DNA of 64,000 nt, from positions 62,001 to 126,000 of IMG/VR virus record IMGVR_UViG_3300021181_000006; one strand, written 5' to 3'. The notes under the pieces were generated by a model that saw only the letters and a program-made list of their open reading frames with translations, was not told the origin of the DNA and searched no databases. Every line of letters starts with the position of its first letter. The first letter of the stretch is position 1. A program made the translations under genes and the position numbers. Origin of the DNA: a virus. This document shows, in pieces, positions 57,510 to 64,000 of the stretch.

Positions 57510-58538
57510 ATGACCACACACCACGAATTTCCTTGTCAGTCTCCTATACGCCGTGTTCTTTTCATCTGCAAGAAGCGCACTACAGAATACGGCGAGCTTA
57601 AAAGCTCGGGATTGCTTAATTCAGCACGCATGACTGCTCAAGCATTAGCTCATCACGGATGTCATACCAGATTGGTTGATGTCTTCGATGGAAATAGTGT
57701 TGATCGTGAAGTCTATGCATTTAAACCTACGCATGTTATTATTGAAGCGTTCTGGCTCACGCCATCTAAGCTCGAAGAGCTTATTAAGCTGCATCCAACC
57801 GTGCAGTGGCAAGTACGTAATCACTCAAAAATTCCTTTTTTAGCAGGCGAAGGAATCGCCATCGACTGGTGTTATCAGTACGCACAGCTACCGCGTTACA
57901 CCTTGTCTTCAAACTCTATTGAAGCGATGACCAACTTTAATAACGTAGGTATTCCCTGTGTCTATGCTCCCAATATCTATGAAGCTCGTATCCAAACTCC
58001 TCCAAAGAGAGTGCATGGACCTGACTTGCATATTGGGTGTTTTGGGGCTATACGACTGCTTAAAAATCATTTACTCCAGGCAGTGGCAGCCATTATGGTG
58101 GCAAATCAAACTGGTAAAAATCTTCGGTTTCATATAAATATTGCTCGGCAAGAGATGCAGGGCAGAGAGCCATTAAAGAATTTAAGGGCTCTCTTTGCTC
58201 ATCAATCAAATCATATTCTTGTAGAACATGATTGGCTTGACCACGATCAGTTCCTGAAGCTGATTGCTACTATGGATATTGGCACTCAAGTTTCTTATAC
58301 AGAAACCTTCAACATCGTCTCAGCTGACTTCGTCTCTATGGGTATTCCCATCATTGTGTCAGACGACATCAACTGGATGCCAGACGCAGCGATTGCTGAC
58401 TGTAACTCAGCTGAGAGTATCTCGAATCATGTGATGCGAGAACTGTCCCGTGATAGAGATCGCATTCAACACGAAAATGTTATTAGCTTAAAGAAATACA
58501 ACGCAAAGGCCATACAGGCATGGATATCGGATCTGTAG
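57510..58538 (+). CDS. Glycosyltransferase, GT-B fold
   Basis: 342 aa. Rossmann-like N-terminus (RVLFICKK), HIGCFGAIRLLKNHLLQAVA, and QVSYTETFNIVSADFVSMGI then PIIVSDDINW, the nucleotide-sugar-binding C-terminal lobe of family-4-like glycosyltransferases. Possible targets are phage DNA bases, a phage protein or host surface sugars; nothing in the window decides. Confidence 0.8.
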   Translation: MTTHHEFPCQSPIRRVLFICKKRTTEYGELKSSGLLNSARMTAQALAHHGCHTRLVDVFDGNSVDREVYAFKPTHVIIEAFWLTPSKLEELIKLHPTVQWQVRNHSKIPFLAGEGIAIDWCYQYAQLPRYTLSSNSIEAMTNFNNVGIPCVYAPNIYEARIQTPPKRVHGPDLHIGCFGAIRLLKNHLLQAVAAIMVANQTGKNLRFHINIARQEMQGREPLKNLRALFAHQSNHILVEHDWLDHDQFLKLIATMDIGTQVSYTETFNIVSADFVSMGIPIIVSDDINWMPDAAIADCNSAESISNHVMRELSRDRDRIQHENVISLKKYNAKAIQAWISDL

Positions 58539-58840
58539 ACATAGATAAGAAATATGTCACCAATAGATCATTGAGCGAACTGATTTTCGATAATCTTGAA
58601 CAGCGCACTAAGGATCAATGGAGCCTGAATCGTGATCTTGGATTACCCTATGAGGTACTCGTAGGTGATGGTATATTCTTTGGAATCAATGCCAATGGAT
58701 GGGTGTTAGGCGTGTCACATCCATGGGAATACAAAGGTTATTACGTGAATAATTGTCCATCAAAGAATGCGTTTATAACACAGCTTTCTGTGAGCAATGT
58801 TCGCTCTATCTATAGAAATTTATTCCCACAATTCCGGTAG
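58520..58840 (+). CDS. Hypothetical protein with N-x-D-L-G-L motif
   Basis: 106 aa; QWSLNRDLGLPYEVLVGDGI carries the recurring motif, followed by a strand-rich domain. Overlaps the glycosyltransferase by 19 nt. Confidence 0.6.
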   Translation: MDIGSVDIDKKYVTNRSLSELIFDNLEQRTKDQWSLNRDLGLPYEVLVGDGIFFGINANGWVLGVSHPWEYKGYYVNNCPSKNAFITQLSVSNVRSIYRNLFPQFR

Positions 58841-58847
58841 AAGGTTA

Positions 58848-58988
58848 ATGCCCTGGGAAGTGGAGCTTAAGAATCTGAAGGTTTCCAGTCCAGCCAGAAC
58901 GATAATTGATATAAGTATATATCTATATGCACTAGCAATGCATATATATCTATATGAAGGTCATCCCATCTTTCGCAGCTGGTGGTAG
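58848..58988 (+). CDS. Possible small protein
   Basis: 46 aa (MPWEVELKNLKVSSPARTII...), with a hydrophobic helix containing ISIYLYALAMHIYLY. Weak RBS; may be spurious. Confidence 0.35.
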   Translation: MPWEVELKNLKVSSPARTIIDISIYLYALAMHIYLYEGHPIFRSWW

Positions 58989-58989
58989 T

Positions 58990-59537
58990 GATGCTAACAT
59001 ATTTTGACGCTTATGCTTTACCTTTAAATATTCTGCCGAGAGATTCAGATGGGCGAGAACACTCGTAAAGAGTTGCACTCTTTCAGTATTGGTATATATA
59101 AAATCATGTATATACACGATCAAACTGATAGTAGCTTTTCATTGCTACACTCGTGTAGCAATGGTTTTCTAGAGTTAGTTTCTGGCTTGTCTCATACATC
59201 CAGAAGTCACTAGAATAACAATAGACATTAAATTCTATACCCGCAAGGGAGAGCCACGAGAACGTCGCATCGTGGTTAGTATGAGCGTGGCTCGGTTCAG
59301 TGGGGTCATGGTTTATCAAAGCTTTCCATACGGTTTAACTGAGATCGTATGGCGCAAACTTACCTTCCTGTCGGTGGTGAGCGATAGAGTCCCTTGGTGG
59401 TGATCCCATTAAGAATTCTCACAGTTGCAGGGTATATGGATGTCTAGGCTCCTTGGAGTTCCGACCACACACATATATCTGAGTGACCAGACAGGAATTT
59501 TTTCCCGCTGCTTTCCGTAGGCAGGCTCAACGGGTTG
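58990..59537 (+). other. Gene-free structured stretch; candidate ncRNA region
   Basis: No convincing gene. Hairpins: TTGCTACACTCGTGTAGCAA (~59142), GAGCCACG/CGTGGCTC (59251-59291), CCC-GCAA-GGG (59241-59250; ACCCGCAAGGGAG shared with 51690). Ends in a strong terminator, so likely transcribed as structured RNA. No known family recognised. Confidence 0.45.
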
Positions 59538-59584
59538 TGGGGAGTATCTCGGTGAGCGAGATACTCCCCAATACGGAGTTTTTT
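59538..59584 (+). terminator. Strong terminator hairpin
   Basis: TGGGGAGTATCTCG (59538-59551) / CGAGATACTCCCCA (59557-59570) perfect 14-bp stem, T6 at 59579-59584. Confidence 0.8.
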
Positions 59585-59585
59585 A

Positions 59586-59600
59586 GGTATAAAATAATGA
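59586..59600 (+). promoter_or_regulatory. GGTATAA promoter box at gene start
   Basis: TTAGGTATAAAATAATGAG directly after the terminator, only 11 nt before ATG 59597; like 14229, implies a very short or absent leader. Confidence 0.55.
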
Positions 59601-59944
59601 GAACGATCACGCAGTTTGTTAATATCCTTTGGGATGAATTTTACGTTCCATATACTATGGGAATATCGAGTGTTACTATTTTTCCTCATTACGTGCATCA
59701 ACCATTGATGTGTGGGTTTGCATTCAATAACTCATTACTTCCTCATAAAAGTATAAAATCATATGTCACTCGTTGTGAGATTCGATTTGGACACAATGGG
59801 TGGGGATCTATCTGCTATGACTTTCAAACATTTATCCATAGTGTAGAAAATCACGAATACATCAACTCACACCTAGCACGGATGAGAGCCTATGTTAAAA
59901 AACACCATGCCGAGCTATGTTCCAACCAAGGAAAGGATAGCTAA
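59597..59944 (+). CDS. Hypothetical protein, helix-strand family
   Basis: 115 aa from ATG 59597. FVNILWDEFYVPYTMGISSV resembles 59892 and 60298 (helix, then M-x-I strand). Unknown. Confidence 0.65.
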   Translation: MRTITQFVNILWDEFYVPYTMGISSVTIFPHYVHQPLMCGFAFNNSLLPHKSIKSYVTRCEIRFGHNGWGSICYDFQTFIHSVENHEYINSHLARMRAYVKKHHAELCSNQGKDS

Positions 59945-60311
59945 AAATATACTCGATCAGTTATTCCGAGAGTTCGGAGTGCAGATTGTTATGCGCATTG
60001 CCTTTGAGTGTATGCTCAAACCAGGAGTGAGATTTTACTATGAAAGTTATCCATACGATGATCGTAACGAATTCTGTTATCGGTTAGACTTTCAACTGGA
60101 TGGTCGAGCTGGTATCGTAAAGCATCGATGGATGCCTATTGGCATGACGAAGAAAGCACTGCTGAAATCAATGGTCGGCTTTCTCAACACACGCCATGGC
60201 GATGAGTTCTTCATGGACATGCTCTCATTACCAGAGATATATACACAGTTGGATAAATATGGTTACAACTGGTTCACTATCACGGATCGGATACGTGATG
60301 AAAGACTTTAA
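59892..60311 (+). CDS. Hypothetical protein, helix-strand family
   Basis: 139 aa. ILDQLFREFGVQIVMRIAFE near the N-terminus, then VRFYYESYPYDD. Overlaps its paralogue upstream by 53 nt. Unknown. Confidence 0.65.
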   Translation: MLKNTMPSYVPTKERIAKNILDQLFREFGVQIVMRIAFECMLKPGVRFYYESYPYDDRNEFCYRLDFQLDGRAGIVKHRWMPIGMTKKALLKSMVGFLNTRHGDEFFMDMLSLPEIYTQLDKYGYNWFTITDRIRDERL

Positions 60312-60642
60312 TGCTAGCGAAAAACGAGATATCCATACGATAAACACTATCGTTGATTCATTTTGTAATGAATATGCGATACAAATAAATATGAATATTC
60401 CGTGTGATCGGGAGATGATCGGCAATGTGATATTTGGTTATGATGGCCTCGTACTCTATTGCAGCAGCCCATCTGATATACGTCTCTGCAGCGCAGAGTA
60501 TAAAGAAGTATTTAAGACACAGATTTTTTTTATGAAAAAATATGAAACCATTAGACATATGATAAATATATACAGGATGCTGTACACACTCAACCTAGAA
60601 AGACCTTATGACATCCGACGACCATCTGAAACAATGCATTGA
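60298..60642 (+). CDS. Hypothetical protein, helix-strand family
   Basis: 114 aa from ATG 60298. IVDSFCNEYAIQINMNIPCD, then VIFGYDG. Combines the helix-strand opening with the M-N-I-P motif. Unknown. Confidence 0.65.
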   Translation: MKDFNASEKRDIHTINTIVDSFCNEYAIQINMNIPCDREMIGNVIFGYDGLVLYCSSPSDIRLCSAEYKEVFKTQIFFMKKYETIRHMINIYRMLYTLNLERPYDIRRPSETMH

Positions 60643-60967
60643 TGATTTAATCGAGGATATCAAGAATAATCCTAATGGATGGCAGATGATCAGCAATAAT
60701 ACCACCTTATATAATGTTCACGAAAGTATAACAATATCCTGGAACTCTCATTGGTTCAGAAAGTTCTATAATCAACGTATTGAGATTGAGGATACGCATC
60801 TGAACGCAACATCATATACCATACCAAAATCCATATTCATACCGATGTATGCAGCTATCCAGTCATGGAAAATACAGGAGGAAGATAAACAGCGTATAAG
60901 AAATATGAATATGTTAATAGATCGTACTGCGGGATTAAAAATCAAGTCTGAGATGAACATTACATGA
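60608..60967 (+). CDS. Tandem EMNIT-tail family (1 of 4)
   Basis: 119 aa. DDHLKQCIDDLIEDIKNNPN at the start, an SHWFRKFY core, and a C-terminal GLKIKSEMNIT. The same start, core and tail recur in the next three genes. Unknown. Confidence 0.7.
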   Translation: MTSDDHLKQCIDDLIEDIKNNPNGWQMISNNTTLYNVHESITISWNSHWFRKFYNQRIEIEDTHLNATSYTIPKSIFIPMYAAIQSWKIQEEDKQRIRNMNMLIDRTAGLKIKSEMNIT

Positions 60968-61362
60968 CGAGCATACGTACCACATCAGATGAACATATAA
61001 AACGATGCATTGAACAGATTATAGAGAATATAAATCATTTTCCAAATAACTGGAAACAAAAGGTAGATAGTGATGATGAACATCATCTGAAAACATTAGA
61101 TGATATGTTAGGCCTTCGTTGGTATCCACGTAAAGCAGGATGGTTTAATAAGAGTACCACAGAACGATGGAGACTCTCTTATAGAGATCATGATTTTAAT
61201 CATCATAGCTATGATCTGAAGAGTATCTATTGGAAGGATCTTGAAGCCATTATAAAGAAATGGATGGAAACACATGAAGACAGTGAACTGGTAAAACGTA
61301 TGGAACATCTCATAGAAACAACTGCAGCACTAAAAATTAAAGCAGAGATGAACATTACATGA
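60964..61362 (+). CDS. Tandem EMNIT-tail family (2 of 4)
   Basis: 132 aa. DEHIKRCIEQIIENINHFPN, LRWYPRKAGWFNKST, tail LKIKAEMNIT. ATGA overlaps on both sides. Confidence 0.7.
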   Translation: MTSIRTTSDEHIKRCIEQIIENINHFPNNWKQKVDSDDEHHLKTLDDMLGLRWYPRKAGWFNKSTTERWRLSYRDHDFNHHSYDLKSIYWKDLEAIIKKWMETHEDSELVKRMEHLIETTAALKIKAEMNIT

Positions 61363-61748
61363 AAAAATGCACTATGACCCCTGATGAACATATCATGCGA
61401 TGCGTAAACCAGATTATCGATAATCTGAATCAATTTCCAAAATACTGGGACATACGTATTGATAATGATAAAGAACATCACCTCAAGTCTAAAGATGGTA
61501 AAATGCGTTTGCACTGGTATCCATCTTGGTTCAGAAAATCAAAAACCTGTAAGTGGAGGCTATCCTATATAGGTCGTGGGATGGATGAGCACACGTATAT
61601 ACTAACGAAGAGGTTCTGGAAACCATTAGCGGATGCATCTAAGGCTTGGATGAAAAATCATGAGGATGAGTTCCTTATTGCACATATGGAAGAACTCATT
61701 GATCATACGGCAGGATTAAAAATAAAAGCAGAAATGAATATTACATGA
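61359..61748 (+). CDS. Tandem EMNIT-tail family (3 of 4)
   Basis: 129 aa. DEHIMRCVNQIIDNLNQFPK, LHWYPSWFRKSKT, tail LKIKAEMNIT. Closest to the second copy. Confidence 0.7.
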   Translation: MKKCTMTPDEHIMRCVNQIIDNLNQFPKYWDIRIDNDKEHHLKSKDGKMRLHWYPSWFRKSKTCKWRLSYIGRGMDEHTYILTKRFWKPLADASKAWMKNHEDEFLIAHMEELIDHTAGLKIKAEMNIT

Positions 61749-62101
61749 AGCATGTCTGTGGTGTTGAGACGATCATGAATATAGCTAATAATATGAGATC
61801 ACATCCAGATCATTGGAAGTACAATGAGCGTGATGATGATATTACTGTATATAATAAAAATGAGCAGTTTACTATCAGGTATGAGAAGCATTGGTATGGA
61901 TATATCGATAAAAGATTAGAATTTAGAGATAATTCAGGCCAGTATAGGGTTATGCTCGGTAGAGTTGCATTTAAACCATTAATTTCTGCGATACGCTTTA
62001 TGCAGGATTGGCATGAGAATAAGCAGAGTCGTGATATAGCAGAAAGGGTGTTATTAGCTACTCGTGATCTCACGATCAAATCTGATATGAATATCACATG
62101 A
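61745..62101 (+). CDS. Tandem EMNIT-tail family (4 of 4)
   Basis: 118 aa. VETIMNIANNMRSHPDHWKY, tail LTIKSDMNIT. More divergent at the start but same end. Confidence 0.68.
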   Translation: MKHVCGVETIMNIANNMRSHPDHWKYNERDDDITVYNKNEQFTIRYEKHWYGYIDKRLEFRDNSGQYRVMLGRVAFKPLISAIRFMQDWHENKQSRDIAERVLLATRDLTIKSDMNIT

Positions 62102-62481
62102 GAAAACTCCCTCAGATAGATAACTATACCTATCTTCTTCCTATTCGTGAGAAAACTCTCATGGAGTATCGTGATAAGCTCGCCATAGCTGTATTTGCTG
62201 ATAATATCATCGAGATCGAGATGGGTATAGATTTAGATTACTATATTAATAAGAAACTCTTGTTTTCTAAACGCGGCGATAAAGGTATGCTCAGCACTCC
62301 ACATGGAGGAATTGAGTTTAACTTTGATATCAACGAGTTTAAGAAAGCATTGATGATCTATTATGTATTCAGTAAAGATTATCCAGGATGCCGTATCAAA
62401 CGTCAAAGAACACGCAGGTTTCGCATCTTTCTACGAAAAATACGAAACCTATTCTTTGGGTATAAGAGGAATACTCACTAA
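62098..62481 (+). CDS. Hypothetical protein with E-M-G-I motif
   Basis: 127 aa. ADNIIEIEMGIDLDYYINKK; basic C-terminus (KRQRTRRFRIFLRKIRNLFF). A GGTATAAGAGGAATA box overlaps its end (62459). Confidence 0.65.
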   Translation: MRKLPQIDNYTYLLPIREKTLMEYRDKLAIAVFADNIIEIEMGIDLDYYINKKLLFSKRGDKGMLSTPHGGIEFNFDINEFKKALMIYYVFSKDYPGCRIKRQRTRRFRIFLRKIRNLFFGYKRNTH

Positions 62482-62495
62482 CAAGGATTCTTCTT

Positions 62496-62759
62496 ATGCC
62501 AACGACGGATAGGATTCGTAAGTCTCTGCTCGCTGAAAAGCAGCCTCCTCGTGTCTATTATGAACCAACAAAAGAGAAGGCGAATCAAAAATCAACTCAG
62601 TTTTTTAAAAATGCCAAGAAGGTTCCTACGGTTGAAACAGCTGCAGAAGCGATGGCTATCTTACGTACAGGATCTTCGGTGATTCTCTGTAACCAAGATA
62701 TATACGATCTCTTCTCAGGTGAAGACCGTGAGCACCATTTGAACCGATGGGATTTATAA
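62496..62759 (+). CDS. Small basic hypothetical protein
   Basis: 87 aa with AAGGAT RBS. KPTKEKANQKSTQ-like basic N-terminus, then an alpha/beta C-terminal part. Own terminator. Unknown. Confidence 0.65.
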   Translation: MPTTDRIRKSLLAEKQPPRVYYEPTKEKANQKSTQFFKNAKKVPTVETAAEAMAILRTGSSVILCNQDIYDLFSGEDREHHLNRWDL

Positions 62760-62769
62760 TCTATACACG

Positions 62770-62792
62770 AAAGTAGGCTCGGCCTACTTTAT
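62770..62792 (+). terminator. Terminator hairpin
   Basis: AAAGTAGGC (62770-62778) / GCCTACTTT (62782-62790). Confidence 0.7.
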
Positions 62793-62804
62793 TAGCTAGG
62801 ATAT

Positions 62805-63080
62805 ATGGATATCAAAGACATCGATACCTTAATCGATTATATTGTCGGTAAAGAAATACGTTTACTGATGAATCTTGAACAAAAAGCTACTGTTACTATT
62901 AAAGATAGTACCTATTCATTACTGGAAGATACGGGTAGATTTACACTCTATATGACGTGTAATAGTCGTACTCATTGTCTGTATAGCGGAGGTACATTCA
63001 ATCAGATGATTGATACGCTCAAAACAGAGTCATTCAGACAATCTATTATTACCAATACTAAGATCTATTCCAGAAAATGA
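62805..63080 (+). CDS. Small protein with R-L-L-M-N-L motif
   Basis: 91 aa. VGKEIRLLMNLEQKATVTIK, then beta-strands. Unknown. Confidence 0.65.
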   Translation: MDIKDIDTLIDYIVGKEIRLLMNLEQKATVTIKDSTYSLLEDTGRFTLYMTCNSRTHCLYSGGTFNQMIDTLKTESFRQSIITNTKIYSRK

Positions 63081-63544
63081 GCACTATCTATGATCTCGTC
63101 CAAAATCATATGCAAATCCAGCACTATCTTGGGCTAAAAGTATCTCTCTATATTCAACTCGGGTGTGATTATTTTCTTATACGTAATGAAAGCGCAGATC
63201 TATTCGCGTTTATAAAAATTACGTATTCGATAAGAAAATATGAAGGCCATAAAATATTACTGTTGACCGGTAAATATGCATGGTATACCAGTCATCTCAA
63301 GAACATCGATCTCTATATCAAAGGTCATGCACCATGCAGTATTGTGCATCAAAACGATATGTGCTTAGATTTTGTACATCGTGTAATACCGAACATACAA
63401 AAGGTATCGCATCTCCACTCTGCTGTCCCATTTAATTTCTATGGATATCCATGTGAATCTCTATTTGTGGCAGTCCACGCCGATAGTGGATATACAGCTA
63501 TACATATGGTAGATATGACCAATGACATACCTGCAAAACCGTGA
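63077..63544 (+). CDS. Hypothetical protein with H-Y-L-G-L motif
   Basis: 155 aa. HMQIQHYLGLKVSLYIQLGC then strand-rich. ATGA-linked upstream; next gene overlaps by 23 nt. Unknown. Confidence 0.65.
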   Translation: MSTIYDLVQNHMQIQHYLGLKVSLYIQLGCDYFLIRNESADLFAFIKITYSIRKYEGHKILLLTGKYAWYTSHLKNIDLYIKGHAPCSIVHQNDMCLDFVHRVIPNIQKVSHLHSAVPFNFYGYPCESLFVAVHADSGYTAIHMVDMTNDIPAKP

Positions 63545-63962
63545 TGTATTTGAGATGCATAAACATCTCAATTTACCATATAAAGTATATATTATCGACA
63601 ATTCTTCAGTACATAGCGTCGAAATACGCGGTGACTTATATGTACTGAGTGTCTATAGCCATGAAATCAACAAAACGGTAGATGGCCAGATTGAGATCAT
63701 CGTTCATCAAATATTTCATAGTAGTCATCATGAACTCGCTCAGTATTGCCATATTTTTATTGGCAGCCATGCTACTGATAATATACATGATATCTATACC
63801 TTCTTCGTGAGGAAACATATACCAGAAGCGGTCTGTATATGGCATGATTTTTACAAAAAGGACTGTAATCCTTCTAACTTCCAACATACGTCTAGAACGA
63901 GGTGTGTTCTCAACATACCAGGTTATCGTATGAATATACTAGTCATAGGGCATATAACATGA
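63522..63962 (+). CDS. Hypothetical protein with K-H-L-N-L-P motif
   Basis: 146 aa. VFEMHKHLNLPYKVYIIDNS; paralogue of the preceding gene in layout. Unknown. Confidence 0.65.
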   Translation: MTYLQNRDVFEMHKHLNLPYKVYIIDNSSVHSVEIRGDLYVLSVYSHEINKTVDGQIEIIVHQIFHSSHHELAQYCHIFIGSHATDNIHDIYTFFVRKHIPEAVCIWHDFYKKDCNPSNFQHTSRTRCVLNIPGYRMNILVIGHIT

Positions 63963-64000
63963 GCATTAAACGCGATATGAACATCCCATTGGTATGGGTC
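63959..64000 (+). CDS. Start of a gene cut by the window end, K-R-D-M-N-I-P-L motif
   Basis: Only 14 codons are visible: MSIKRDMNIPLVWV, a consensus copy of the recurring motif at the very N-terminus; ATGA overlap with the preceding stop. Confidence 0.6.
   Translation, partial: MSIKRDMNIPLVWV

Noticed and set aside
60608-62101. CRISPR-like repetitive array
   Set aside because: Repetition is at protein level in tandem genes; no short regular DNA repeats with spacers were seen anywhere in the window.

Overview
The window looks like part of the genome of a large, AT-rich, tailed double-stranded DNA bacteriophage. This is an inference from densely packed, mostly one-directional genes, many ATGA/TAATG overlaps, a full nucleotide-metabolism and helicase set, about 20 tRNA genes, free-standing and intron-borne homing endonucleases, and dozens of small unknown proteins. 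No capsid, tail or terminase gene was recognised, so this is a replication/metabolism plus accessory section. Only two genes (40861-42179) are on the minus strand. A lipoprotein gene fits a Gram-negative host but does not prove it.

1-19420 (replication and regulation): an MCM-like helicase (5' end outside the window), a dimeric all-alpha dUTPase, an XPD/DinG-type iron-sulphur helicase, a DRB0094-type RNA ligase, two proteins sharing a repeated domain, a candidate hairpin RNA, an L7/L12-like protein, a VRR-NUC-like nuclease, a run of small zinc proteins, a SNF2-like helicase, an AT-hook protein overlapping a sigma-70 family factor, a dNMP kinase and a MoxR-type AAA+ ATPase. Then comes about 600 bp of gene-free, very AT-rich DNA with exact TGTCATTATGACA repeats and long perfect inverted repeats, a candidate origin, centromere or operator array.

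19437-32100: small unknown proteins, a VWA protein that pairs with the MoxR ATPase, then a ubiquitin-like cassette in PRTRC order: ThiS/MoaD-like small modifier (own promoter and terminator), E2-like protein, small protein, JAMM-motif JAB protease and ThiF-like E1. Ribonucleotide reductase small and large subunits follow. I consider the phage-borne PRTRC-like cassette the most interesting system here.

32100-64000: tRNA and accessory region. About 20 tRNA or tRNA-like genes are interleaved with small genes. tRNA-Leu(UAA) and a probable tRNA-Lys(UUU) are split in the anticodon loop by group I introns, one carrying an HNH and one a PD-(D/E)XK endonuclease. RNA/translation functions (RNA ligase upstream, peptidyl-tRNA hydrolase 2, cyclic-phosphate-processing receiver protein) suggest tRNA maintenance or repair. 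Other recognised genes are a metallophosphoesterase, 5'(3')-deoxyribonucleotidase, MazG-like pyrophosphohydrolase, glycosyltransferase, two free HNH nucleases and a lipoprotein. Most of the rest are small paralogous proteins in tandem arrays; many share a short K-x-x-[ML]-[NG]-[IL]-x-[LYV] motif.

A recurrent GGTATAA box, often followed after about three bases by TCATA-like sequence, lies upstream of many transcription units and is probably the phage promoter seen by the host or phage-encoded sigma factor. Functions are called by reading motifs in the translations; no database search was run.
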